Shown here one piece after another: positions 41,209 through 51,997 of a DNA stretch of 64,000 bases. The notes under the pieces are model-generated. The model did no database searches and had not been told where the DNA came from. It saw only the letters and a list, made by a program, of their open reading frames with translations. This DNA comes from Macrophomina tecta (taxonomy: Eukaryota > Ascomycota > Dothideomycetes > Botryosphaeriales > Botryosphaeriaceae), in NCBI GenBank assembly GCA_024180945.1, contig JAKSGN010000042.1:62001-126000 (forward strand), read 5' to 3'. Every line of letters begins with the position of its first letter. The first letter of the stretch is position 1. The position numbers and the translations under genes were made by a program.

Positions 41209-44200
41209 GAGCAGACGATAGAGGCTGCCCAGAGTATGACAAGCTCTTGCGCGAAATGCTACGCCAGCGGAATGAGTAGACCGTTAAAAGTAATTCACGC
41301 GAACTTAGGAAAGAGCGGGACAGCGCAGCACAGCCTACTAAACGACGAAGACCTGAGCGACTTTAGTGTTATTTTCATCTCAGAACCAAACTGTTTTCGC
41401 GAGTCTGGCGGTGAGACCGTGGCAGCACCTATTACCCATCCATATTGGAAGCAACTGCTGCCCACGATATCGCGGCATAGTCGCTATCCCGTTCGCTCAA
41501 TGTTGTGGATCCGTAAAGACACGCAAGCCAGGCAGATCGCAGTACCCTCTGCCGACATCACAGCCGCAGTCGTTACGCTGCGGGACCGGACCGTGTTCGT
41601 AGCAGCCGTGTACGTCGCTAAAAAGGAGAACGTAGACGATCCGAAACTCACCAGCGCGCTTAAGCACCTGCGAACGGCAATCACACAGGTAGGAAGCCAA
41701 ACCAACGGGGTACTGGAGCTCCTTATCTGCGGTGACTTTAACAGACACGATCAATTATGGGGAGGCGATCTAGTATACAGCTCGCCGCGCAACGGAGAAG
41801 GCGCGCCGATAATCGACTTTATGGAGGACTTTCACCTACAGAGCCTACTGCCTAGAGGCACGGTCACGTATGAATCAGCCGGCCAGAGCTCTACAATCGA
41901 CCTTATTCTGGCGTCGCCCCGACGAGCGGAAGAGATGAGCGATTGTGGTCCTTCCAGTACGGCATACGGACATGATCATCTAGCCATCGAAGCCCATTTT
42001 GAGACTAACGTGCCTTATCAAGAACTAGAGGCGCGATACACGTTCCGTAGCGTCAACTGGGAGACCCTTAGAAGTGATGTAAGAAAGAAGCTCACTGAGC
42101 AGCCACCTCCAGAAGCCCAAGACATTGAAAGCTTCACCAAATACCTCTCGGAAACGGTATCGGCAGCAATCCAGCGCTGCATCCCCAAAGCAAGACCGTC
42201 ACCATACGTGGAGAAGTGGTGGACGGCGGACCTTAGTCAACTACGGAGGTCGTTTACCTACTTTAGAAACCAAGCGAGGGGACGGCGAAGGTGGGGAGAG
42301 CCAGATATCTGGTTCGAAGCACAGGCAAGAGAAGCGGCGAAGAGACTCCATGACACCATGAGACGCCAAAGGCGCAGATGCTGGAAGGACTTTCTCGCAG
42401 AGCCGACTAACATTTGGAAAGCGGCCAAGTATCTCAACGAGCGGGGAAGCAGCGGCCTCGCTCATATTGCACGCCTTCGGCACCAGGATGGCTACGCGGA
42501 GTCCTGCGAGGAGATCTCGGAGACACTGATTAGGAACTTCTTCCCGGAACTCCCTAAAGTGCAAAGTACTCAGATCGAGGCGGCTCAGAGCTTTGGTGAG
42601 CCGATCGAACACGCACCGCTAACCGTAGAGGAAGTAAAAGAAGCCATTTTCCGGGCCAGTCCATTCAAAGCACCTGGATCAGACGGAATTCCCGCAATGG
42701 TGTGGCGCGAGCTTTGGCCAGTGGTGGGCAAGTATATCTATCACCTGTTCAACGAATCGTTACTTCAAGGCCGCTTATCTAGCCGTTGGAGAATTGCGAG
42801 AATCATTCTGCTGCGCAAGACAGGAAAGTCAGCGGAGATACCGCAAGGATACAGGCCAATCTCGCTGTTGTCGACGCTGGGGAAAGCGCTGGAGTCAGTG
42901 GTGGCAGAGAGGATCTCTGCTCTGGCGGAGGAAAACTCTCTACTACCTAAGAACCACTTTGGCGGTAGGAAACAACGATCCACAGTGCAGGCACTAACCA
43001 TCCTGCAGCAACGCATCTATGACGCGTGGCGCGAAGGCAAGGTTCTCTCGCTCCTGTCGTTCGATGTCAAGGGAGCCTACAACGGCGTTGCCCGAGACGT
43101 GCTCCTCCAGCGGCTCCGACAAAGAAGGATTCCGGAAGTGCTAGTCAAATGGGTGGAAGCGTTCTGCTCTAACAGGAGTGCCTCTGTGGTGGTAAACGGC
43201 AAGACGTCCAAGGCCATGGATCTACCGCAGGCAGGACTCCCACAGGGCTCGCCTCTCTCGTCGATACTATTCCTATTCTTCAACGACGACTTGGTGCAGT
43301 CCGTAACCAACAGGAACAAAGGAGCTATCGCGATTATTGATGACTACAGCGCCTGGGTGACCGGCCCTTCCGCAAGCGACAATGTTGCGAAGCTTCAAAG
43401 AACGGTGGTGGCTCGAGCCGAAGAGTGGGAAGCGACGAGCGGCGCCACGTTTGAGGCAGAGAAGACGACGCTCGTCCACTTTACAAGAAACGAGCAAAGA
43501 CGGTCCGACCAGCCGATAGTGGTCAAAGGAAGAGAGGTGCACCCAAAGGCTGAAGCAAATATTCTAGGCGTCGTCTTCGACCAGGGACTACGGTTTAAAG
43601 CTCACGCGGGGAGGATCGCCAAAAGAGGCGTCCAGGCAGCCCTAGCGCTGAAGCGACTTCAGGGCCTCCGGCCGAGCAGCGTGCGCCAGCTCTTCTCAGC
43701 CACCGTAGCCCCGGCGGTCGACTATGCGGCTCCAATATGGGCGCCAGCATCACGGCACCACTGATGAAATCACTCGAGGCAGTGCAGAGAATCGCGGGCA
43801 GAGCAATCACCGGAGCTTTCAGGACGGTAGCGCTGCCCATCCTCGAAGCCGAGGCAGCGATTCTACCTGTCGAGATCCGCCTCTACCAGCAACTGCTTCG
43901 ATTTTGGGTCGGCTGCCATACTCTGCCGCAGAAACACCCGTTCTGGAAGCTGAAGCGTGCAATCGACCCGGCCAACAAGAGGTTCGTGTCCCCGCTGCAG
44001 CGAATAATGCTGACGGCTAGAGAAATCGACGCTGAACGCCTCGAAACGATCCGCCCATTTGTAAGAATGCCATGGGCCGACAGACCAGCCGTTCAGATTG
44101 ACTCCCTAGAGCCGGCAAAGCTCCGAGCAAGCTCTCCGCCAAGGTCAGAGGTAGCTATCTTCACGGGTGGCGGCGCAAAGAAGCGGCAAGCTCGGAACCG

Positions 44201-45254
44201 GCGTCTTTTGCGTGGATAGTAGGGGCACGACCATCGTCGCTCACTCATGTCCGGTCGGCAAATCTGAGTCAGCAGACAGATTATTCGCAGAGCTCCACGC
44301 AATCCACCAAGCAGTAGAGCTAATACAGGGCACGTGGTCGTCCGCGATGGTGGCTGCATATCCCGAAGCAGCCAAGGTAAAACACGCCATCTATAGTAAC
44401 AGCAAGACAGCCCTCCATCTCCTCCGCAGGCCGCAACAAGTGCCGCGTCAGGAAACTGTTCGAAACATCCTCCGCTTATTAGACCAGATCAGATGCAATA
44501 AAGGACCGCCCGTCGAGTTCAGGTGGGTGCCAGCGCGCGAAGGGATTGAAGGGAGCGAGAAGGCGCATAGCTTAGCACTACAAGCTACAGAGAACAACCA
44601 AGAGCCGCTTTTAGGCAATCTACTACGGCCGTTAGCACTGGCTCGGTGTAGGGAAATCACTTTGAGACTATGGAGGAGAACATTCGAAGCTTCCAAGGTC
44701 GGCGAGTCGACCCGCAAGCTTGACCGAGCGTTGGCACATTTCCACACCAAGAAGCTCTATGACCAACTGAACTACAAGGAAGCCGCAGCGATTGCGCAAC
44801 TAAGAACGTCGAAAGCGAGCCTAAACGAACCGCTATATAAGATCAAGCGAGCAGAGGCGCCCTCGTGTAACTGCGGAGCAGAGAGGGAAACAGTCAAGCA
44901 CTTCCTTTTGGAGTGTCCGCGTTGGATGGATCTCCGCGCTAGATTACAGATTGACCTGGGAAGTAGATTCGGTGATCTCGCGTTCATGCTAGGCGGATGG
45001 TCGGGCACGAGAAAGCCAGACGGTAGGTATGCAGATGGGCCGCCGGAGAAGTGGCGGGCGGACATGCGCGCAGTTAAAGCAACAGCAGTATTTGCTCTGG
45101 CTACTGGAAGACTGGTAGCAACTAGAGACTGAGAGCTCAATCCTTCTCTGAGCAAAGCAATCCCTTCTCCAACCAGCCGTCACGCCGCTACAGGGACTGA
45201 CAGCACTCGGGAAGTGGTCTCGAAGGGGATGTTTGTTTGTTTGTTTGTTTGTTT
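41209..45254 (+). mobile_element. Tad1-like LINE, 5'-truncated, (GTTT)6 tail
   Basis: The first bases after hAT-6 encode ADDRGCPEYDKLLREMLRQR, matching the end of the gag zinc-knuckle region of the copies at 11255 and 58925 (ADDRGCPRY). The element is therefore cut within ORF1. ORF2 follows at 41236-45132. A (GTTT)6 run at 45231-45254 probably marks the 3' end or an internal 3' UTR repeat. No target duplication was found. Confidence 0.8.
41236..45132 (+). pseudogene. LINE ORF2: AP endonuclease, reverse transcriptase, RNase H
   Basis: ORF2 proteins nick target DNA and reverse transcribe the element RNA there. The APE endonuclease shows VIHANLGKS, FISEPN, ICGDFNRHD, STIDLIL and YGHDHLAIE. The RT shows FKAPGSDGIPAMVW, YRPISLLSTLGKALE, LSFDVKGAYNGV, GLPQGSPLSSILF and the catalytic IIDDYSAWVTG. 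A frameshift at about 43735-43760 leads to a connecting region, and a second near 44185 leads to RNase H (FCVDSRGTTIVAHS, ELHAIHQAVELI, WVPAREGIEGSEKAH). The C-terminal CCHC-like motif is CNCGAERETVKHFLLEC. At the RNase H entry the sequence reads FTGGGAK where TDGS is usual, so the first catalytic Asp is lost. The element is inactive. Confidence 0.92.
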
Positions 45255-46387
45255 AGTTTAACGTCCTTCTAGAGTCAGAGACTATCAAAGACGGGCTTTA
45301 ATGGCCGTTTCTAGTAACATGTTTTCGGGAGGCTCCTTATAAAAGAAGCATGCTAGGAGAGCACAAGTAATAGTAGGCTTAAAAGCCAAAAGAGAGGCAG
45401 GCCTCTAAAAGAAATTTTAAATTAAGTAAAAACCTCCACAAAAAGGAAGGAAAACCTTAGTAAAAGAGAAAAGGAGAGAGAGGTTCCATATATTTATACA
45501 CCCTAGTAAGGTGTTAAGAAAGTCATAAAGAAAGTAAGAATATAGAGAAGTAATAGAGGAAAGTAGAAAAAAAAAGAGACCTAATAAGTTCTACCTCTTT
45601 TCTAGTCTTTTCTAAGTATTACTAACTCTTTAAGCCTTCGTCGTCCTAGGGGGGGTTCCGGTAGTCCGGTCTATATATTTATACACCTTAGATAGGTGTT
45701 TCCGGAAGGCCTTAGAGAGAGAGGAATCTTAAATAGACTATAGAGAGATAGTCCTAAATAGGGATTTCCTTCCCTTTCCTCTTATAAATTCCTAGCATCC
45801 TAGCTCTTTTAGACTTCCTTAAGGTCGAGGGGGTGTGGTCGAGGGGAGGTGTGGTAGTTATTGGTTTCTTGGTTGCCGAGAGAAGTACGAGTACGGATTT
45901 AGTCACAGGACTTTAATCCTGAGTCGGGGGGGTGGAGTCGGAGGGGTGGTTTCGGTTATATGCACGGACGTGCAAATTTTCGCCCACACCAAAGAAGAAA
46001 AGGGGAAGTGATGCCTTCGCGGTTACTGAAGAATAACACGGCAACGAGTAGGCGTACTACGCTGCAAATTCATACAGTTCTGCGTCTAGACATCCTTTAT
46101 CCCTCTCTATTATTCGGTGGGGTTTCGCGTAGAATTCGTAGAGTTATTCTTGTTATAGGGTCGGTGAGGGAGATTCTTACCGGTGCCATCTTCTTCCTCT
46201 TACTGCGCGCCAACGCAGGCCTCCCTGAAGCCAGCTGTCGAGCTATAGGCTAAAGGGATCAGCAGGAATCGAATGGCACCGGTCTTGAGGTGTATTTCGA
46301 AGTGATGGTCGAGATCGGGTTTTTCTCGAAGGGGATGGTACGAGGGGTGCAGGGAGGATAGCTCTGCTTTTACATTTCCTTTCTTTT
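45255..46387. other. AT-rich, probably RIP-affected spacer
   Basis: Purine- and AT-rich low-complexity sequence, with two similar segments ATATATTTATACACC(CT) ... AGGTGTT (about 45490-45525 and 45671-45705). No gene. The last part (46000-46380) has unremarkable composition and no domain-bearing frame. Confidence 0.5.
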
Positions 46388-46597
46388 GGCTAGTGAGATT
46401 TGTCCCCAACGTTTTGAGATTTGTCCCCAAGATGAGATTTGTCCCCAACGCTAGCCATACCTTAACTAGCGCCAAAATAAATTACAACCATCAATGTGCA
46501 TCGATGTCTAGACCTCAAAATAGAGGCTAATACTTGCTTAAAATCTTCTTAAAATCTTCTACTGATGTCGAGGTCTCTTACGCGGTCCAAGAGTTTT

Positions 46598-47026
46598 CTA
46601 TGCCTCTGAAGCCGCCATTGCTGCAGCGCGCTTAGGCCGCCGCGTAGGTATATCTTGAGGCTTAATAAGTGCATTCTGAGCATCGACTTGCGTAAATCTC
46701 TTAGTATAGAAAGCCTCTATATCTCCAAAATGATAGTTCCACGCTATAGTTGGAGTATAAGAAGCGAAAAGCCCTTTTGTAGTAAGAGCCATATTCCGCG
46801 CTTTAATTAACTCCACAGGGTCGTCTTCCTGTCCTGTCTCTCTCCAGAAGTTGGTCACCGCGATCATGTCGTGGCACTCATACAGAACGGGCTGAGAACG
46901 TCGACGCTTAATATCAGCTAGGAACTCCTGCAACGACGGGGCCCGCCAGGCAGGAGGTGGAGCCACCGTAATAGATAATGTAATAGCCATAGGCGGAGAC
47001 GAACGAGGGTTTATAAGAGTAGGCAT
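46598..47026 (-). CDS. intact ORF carried by the MULE, unknown function, 142 aa
   Basis: The ATG at 47024-47026 opens MPTLINPRSSPPMAITLSIT. The body reads SLQEFLADIKRRRSQPVLYE, CHDMIAVTNFWRETGQEDDP and GLFASYTPTIAWNYHFGDIE, and the end is basic (PTRRPKRAAAMAAS). I do not recognise a family. It lies downstream of the transposase on the same strand, close to the left TIR, and is open while the transposase of the same element has many stops. It may be an accessory element protein, a captured host fragment or a chance frame. The in-frame sequence upstream of the ATG is also open to 47182. Confidence 0.5.
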   Translation of the reverse strand: MPTLINPRSSPPMAITLSITVAPPPAWRAPSLQEFLADIKRRRSQPVLYECHDMIAVTNFWRETGQEDDPVELIKARNMALTTKGLFASYTPTIAWNYHFGDIEAFYTKRFTQVDAQNALIKPQDIPTRRPKRAAAMAASEA

Positions 47027-47939
47027 ATGTAACGAGCGGGCCTCTGCCTCTAAGGATCCAAACACCAAAGAGGGAGAAAACCTGTCGAGGGGGTTTCCTT
47101 GAGTGGGTACAAGAAGAGGGTGAGAGCAAGTCGAGCACGTGATGAGACTGAGCACTGCGTGCGAAGGCCGTGTTACTAACAATGTGCTGAATTGTTATTT
47201 GAAGTTGACCACGAAGGTCAAAGCTATCTAAGGAGTGTGGTTTATATACAAGTAGGAAAGTGTATACAATCTGTATGCTCAGTAGGTACGTTGTGCTCAA
47301 CCGCTACCTCTTCTGAGCGCGGTGGAGTGACTGAGCGGGAGTGCTCAATGGGCCCTGTCCGCTCATCTGTCTTGGCGAATGAGCGGGTGGGTCCAACTGA
47401 TCGCGGGGGTCACGTGATCTCGGATCCTTGTGTCCCCGACTTCTGTCGCTTCCAGCGGGGCTGATTCCCAACTTCCTCGACCTGTGGAGGCTGCGCCGTA
47501 ACAGCATAGAAGCAGGTGCAGGTATTAATAGAGATGTATATGTAGTTATAGGGTTTATACTTGTAGTAGAAGTGGGAGCTGATACCGTGATAGATGTAGT
47601 TACTTGTCGCAAAGCTTTAGTAAGTGTTTAACCCTAAGGTTTGTGATAAGGTCGAAATTGAGGTAAGAAAGGCGGTATACGTCGTTCGAAAGCTAATGGG
47701 TCTCGGCGAGTTGATGCCTTATTCCTCCTCGGGCCACCTCGTGTCTGAGCAGGTAATGGCTCCAAAACAGAATGATGTGGCCTCGGAGATAGGCTAACTG
47801 ACGGTTCTTGCTCGCGTTGATAGCGCTAATGATCGTTATAAAGGTGGTTTAGTCGCGACGTTGACCTAGCCGCCATTACTTCTTGTAGCGTATAGCGGCA
47901 TGGGAGACCGTTTATCTTCTTAAAGAGGCCGGAATAAGG

Positions 47940-49560
47940 ATGTTCTCCGCGGCGTTGTCTTTGCTCTTTCTAACGCAGCAGATCCTGTTGCCTGATGCGC
48001 TCGATCGCGGGTGGCGTTAGAACGTCGTGAATGCCAGGAGGCAGGAACGGTATTACTTCTAGTCGATGCTTAAATTTGATACTATGCTTAGAAGAAGCGA
48101 GTTTCTTTCTGTATTTGTTGTGTTGGCTCTTTACCATCTGCTTAATTCGCTTAACAACGCGCAACAAGTCGCCTCTAGAGGTTATAAGGTAGTTCTTTAA
48201 CACCTTGTGTATCCCTTTAACAGGCGAGCTTGTAATCGTGTTGTAGTGGCGGTAGTAAGAGGTCCAGGCAGCTGCCTACTCGGTGCGTATAAGGTATTGG
48301 TTCTCCTGTAAGTATTTGTAGAGTTCTTGCTGATGGCTATAATCTTTGAGTAGATCGTTCTATTTTAACTGGAACCCTAGTGGCCTCTTTGCGTAGATAA
48401 GCTACTCTAGTTAGCTCTAGATATGAATTGTTTGTAGGATGGCCTCCTTTAAAGCCTTTTAGGTAATGAATGTGGGACGGTATACCTGAGCCCAACGCTT
48501 TATAAAAGTAGCCCTATGTTTAGTGATCTTCTACTTCTCCTCTTTTGTCCAGCCGTTGGTGTTCCGCTAGGTCTGTTGGGCCTTCGTTTGGATATTCTTA
48601 TTGATGTGCCATACGCATAATAGTTAAGGAACTTCTGGGAGTAGCGAGCGAGCTGCTATCTTAACGCCTCTTTCTGATCGCTAATAAACACGCGTGGTCG
48701 TGATGTTCTAGTCTTAAGGAGGAAGTTTGCGATTGCCTAATGATAGTCTGCTTGTGTCTTACTGCTAAGGAAGTAGAAGCCTATAGAGAAAAAGGTCTGT
48801 AGGTTGGTGTAGCCGAGTATGTGCAATAGCGGAAGTTTATATTTATTAGTTCGGTACGTGTAGTCTATTAAGAGGACGTTGGGATTCGTAAGTAGCAGCT
48901 CGATCTGCTTCTAGTGGGCGAAGAAGAGATTTTGTATACGATTATTAGCATTCTTCTTGATAGCGAAGATTTAGTCCGCGGTAGATAAGTTATCTAGTAG
49001 TGTCTCTATTGGACTCCTTCCGTTTAAATGTTTCTCTCGAATTGCCTTCCTCTCGCTCCGGATATTGGTAGTAGAAACCAGTGTGTCTTGATCTTCTATT
49101 TGAATCGCGGCCAATATTTGCATCGGCCGCGCCCTAGTATGGGTCATTGACTCAATCACCTTCTTTTGTGACGATGTACGCCTGCGATAGATATTGTGCG
49201 CGCTAGGGTTGATTGATCGTGGGTAGTTGTGATGCTCGTTCTGGACCTCTAGCTTCTACTGGTCGCTCTGCTTCGCCTTGAAGATAACGAGCTTGAAAGG
49301 GCACCCTGTTGAGCGTATGCTTGTGCTTAGGATCTTTGCCCTTGACTGATAGTTCCTGAATCGATCGTAGTGGTAGTAGTAGCGTGTTTTAATAGCTGAG
49401 TTGTGAGGCTAGCTCCGCTTAAGGACGAAGCCGTAACTATGCTGTATGCTATGCGTCTTGAGCGCGTCATACGCTTCTTCGTAGGAGCCGTAGAGTAGGT
49501 CTAGAGGGGCCGTAATGTCTCCTATGTTGTTTAAGAACAAGAAAACACACTTAATACCTA
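47940..49560 (-). pseudogene. MULE transposase, RIP-degraded
   Basis: Reading leftward, the FAR1-type DNA-binding region is visible (LYGSYEEAYDALKTHSIQHS, STGCPFKLVIFKAKQSDQ, NEHHNYPRSI). The MULE DDE domain follows: LLIDYTYRTNKYKLPLLHIL (first Asp), FYFLSSKTQADYH, VFISDQKEALR (second Asp) and FLNYYAYGTSI. The C-terminal part has LKNYLITSRGDLLRVVKRIK and FKHRLEVIPFLPPGIHDVL. Stops occur at NLSTAD*IFAIKK, FFAH*KQIE, DYH*AIANF, KRS*PHN and others, mostly TAG where Trp or Gln is expected. The order of blocks is conserved and no large deletion is apparent. Confidence 0.88.
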
Positions 49561-49776
49561 CGTGCTTCGATGACTGTCTTCCTGCGGCAGAGACGCGGTG
49601 GTGTCGCGGTGATTTCGCGTTCGTAAATTACGCGCTAAGCCAGGTTAAGGAAAGTAACATCCACTAGCACTAGCGTTGGGGACAAATCTCATCTTGGGGA
49701 CAAATCTCAAAACGTTGGGGACAAATCTCACTAGCCCTTTCTTTTATCCTTGCGTTTTGTTAAGCTTTATCTATTA

Positions 49777-51620
49777 ACGTATCGGATAAGCGAGTGTGCC
49801 AGACAAGCGAGTGTGCCACCCCATCGAAGCTCGATCGCTTTAAAGACGAATAACTCCGCAACGCCTTATAAAATCGACTATCTATAATATACAGCCTATT
49901 CTATAGTAGTTTGCGCATCTTTTTGGCATGTACGAGAATTATGCCCAGTCTCGCCGCATTGCCCACATCGCCTTTGCTTCTTCGCAGGCCCCTCCGCTTG
50001 CCCATCACTTTGGCGCGTTTCCCCCAAAATCTGCTGGTTAATAGCACTTTTATCGACTAAATCCCGTCCTTCTTGAATTGTAAGAGTCCCTCGCTTCTGA
50101 ATACGCTTCTTTTGGCGTTTTTTGCGTCGCGTTGCGGCCTCATTTGCCTTTTGAAGATTTGCGACTTCGGCTTGCAAAAGTACGGCCGAATGCGCCATCA
50201 TTTGCGCCCCCTTTGCAAGCCGATCGAGCGCCTCATTGATTGGCGCTGGTGAGCTATCCTGATGCCTTGCAATCTTGCCCCGAATTAGCTCAGTTTGAGA
50301 CGCTAATTCGGCTGGGTTGTGTGGTGTTTGGGAGTCCCAACTTGCGACCTCCGGGAGGGTGGGCGTTGGTGTCCGAATTTTAACATCGAGCTTCGAAAGC
50401 ACCGCTTCTGGACCGAGTGGGACTAATCCAGCACCTCGGAATGAGGATACGACATGCTCCTTCGTAAATGCGGCTTCGAATGCGGCCCTAAACGCGGGTA
50501 GAAACTCAAGCTTCGTAATATGGTTAATATGCGATCAAGTCTTCGATCTGCTTCCCATACGCCTTCTTGAGCAGCGCAAAACAGCCGACATCGAGTGGCT
50601 GGAGAAGGTGGGACGAATGCGCAGGCATACAGAGCGCGATAATCTTGTGTTCCTGGCAAAACGCGTCGAATTCGGCCGAATTGTGACTCTCATGGCCGTC
50701 AAGAATCAGAAGGCGGTATGCTCCAGTTACGCGGTCCTTTGTGTGCTTTTCGAAGTGCTCGAGCCACTGCAGACCAAGCTCATTCGTCGTCCAACCGTTA
50801 TCGCTTAATGCGACGGCCCAATTGCGTGGCACGTCGTCGCTGTACCAAGCGGAGAGGTGGTACTGGCCTTTGAAGATCACGAATGGCGGGATAGCCCAGC
50901 CCTGCGCGTTGACTCCTTGGATCACCGTAACCCACTCGCGATTGCCTGGCTGAACTGATTTTGGTCGATCGCGTCGTTCAGAGGCGGTGACAACCATTCC
51001 AGCTGCAATCATGCCCATAAGGAAGCCGATTTCGTCGAAGTTGTAGATATCACCGTCCACGATCCCGTACTTCGCGATTGTATTCTGCACGAGCTCAAAC
51101 CACTTCGTAATAATCTCAGGATCCTCGCATTTCGCTCGCTGGTAGTCGTACTTGCGATTTATGCGTGTTTTTAGCTCGGGAGTACGCCTTACGAAGTTTG
51201 TAGGCCATTTCTTTCCGACCTTGCCTCCGGCACGATCGGCGAGTAGTTTATTCGCCATATCTTCAACGTCACGAAGCCGGGGGGGAAATCCTCGTGAATC
51301 TAGGTCGAGGATACGTCGAATAATTACGGATTCCTCGGGATCGGTAAGCTTTCGCGAATTGGGCGTGCAATCGCGTCGTGAATGGGTCCCGTCGCGTCGT
51401 CGCTTAAGAGTCATTCGATTGACGTGATACGTCTCCGCAGCGCCCCGATTACTCAGAATTCTGCCTTGATCGATAGCCTGCTTTGCTAAGAATAGACGAG
51501 ATCCATATAAGGGAGGTTGCACGTGGTTTGGTTGTTGCATGGTTGATAGAAGCTAAGGTGATGCGTTTTGTTGATGGGTGGCACACTCGCTTGTCTGGCA
51601 CACTCGCTTATCCAATACGT
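49777..51620 (-). mobile_element. Fot1/pogo-type transposon, TA target duplication
   Basis: Inverted repeats of about 45 bp begin ACGTATCGGATAAGCGAGTG on the left and ACGTATTGGATAAGCGAGTG on the complement of the right; each contains GATAAGCGAGTGTGCC and a second AAGCGAGTGTGCCACC. TA lies outside both ends (49775-49776 and 51621-51622). At 1844 bp it has the usual Fot1 length. Its left end is only 31 bp from the MULE target duplication. Confidence 0.92.
49896..51540 (-). pseudogene. Fot1/pogo transposase, one 2-bp deletion
   Basis: The ATG at 51538-51540 opens a psq/HTH region (QAIDQGRILSNRGAAETYHV) and a CENP-B-like helix region to about residue 130. The DDE_1 catalytic residues are D169 (IYNFDEIGFLMG), D281 (LILDGHESHNS) and D317 (LLQPLDVGCFALL), spacing DD35D. 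At 50524 the frame stops after EDLIAY. The next frame gives NHITKLEFLPAFRAAF, FRGAGLVPLGPEAVLSKLD, a basic coiled segment and a terminal CCHC knuckle (CGQCGETGHNSRTC). A missing AT in an ATAT run (GCATATTAACC) would account for the shift. Otherwise the gene is uninterrupted, about 548 codons. Confidence 0.9.
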
Positions 51621-51639
51621 TAGTGGTTTTATCCGTGTC

Positions 51640-51990
51640 TATTTTCAGACCGTTGAACTGGAGGGAGGTATGGTTTCTTTGCATACAGTGTGCTAGGCCT
51701 CGAATGAACCGGGATCCTAATGTAGCTTAGCGTAGAATAGCGTTCCTTGCCCCTATGGCCTACTGAGGCCGACGGGTGTATGAATCATCATCATCATCAT
51801 CAACGCCCCAACTATCGTGCCCTCCATCGCGGCAAACCAACTGTCCGACGCCAGTCCCGCGCGTCAGTTGCAGCTGAGCTACCGAAGAAACCGAATTTAT
51901 ACGATATCATCGACCTACTCGGTGCAAATCATTGAGCAGAACAAAGCGCTTACTGAATAGAATGAGGCCCTGATGGAACAAGAGTGTCGT
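51640..51990 (+). mobile_element. LINE 3' end with (CAT)n tail joined to a gag fragment
   Basis: 51640-51805 matches the LINE 3' end (AATGAACCGGGA ... CCCCTATGGCCT ... GCCGACGGGTGTATGAATC followed by CAT repeats). Directly after the tail comes gag sequence on the same strand (RPNYRALHRGKPTVRRQSRA, NLYDIIDLLGA), homologous to RPDYLALHPGKPTTQRRGRA in the copy at 58925-60658. The head-to-tail order implies that one LINE copy inserted into another. Confidence 0.72.
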
Positions 51991-51997
51991 CGAGCTG

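Larger units (their letters stand above)
46388..49736 (-). mobile_element. Mutator-like element, 66-bp TIRs, target duplication CTTTCTTTT
   Basis: The ends are perfect inverted repeats of about 66 bp. They start GGCTAGTGAGATTTGTCC and consist of three spaced GAGATTTGTCCCCAA units. CTTTCTTTT is duplicated outside (46379-46387 and 49737-49745); nine bases is the usual MULE value. The element is 3349 bp and contains a heavily mutated MULE transposase and, at the other end, an intact short ORF. Confidence 0.93.

Noticed and set aside
46391..46453. Regularly spaced GAGATTTGTCCCCAA copies as a CRISPR-like array
   Set aside because: Only three units, mirrored at the other end of a MULE with 9-bp duplications; these are terminal repeats in a eukaryotic genome.
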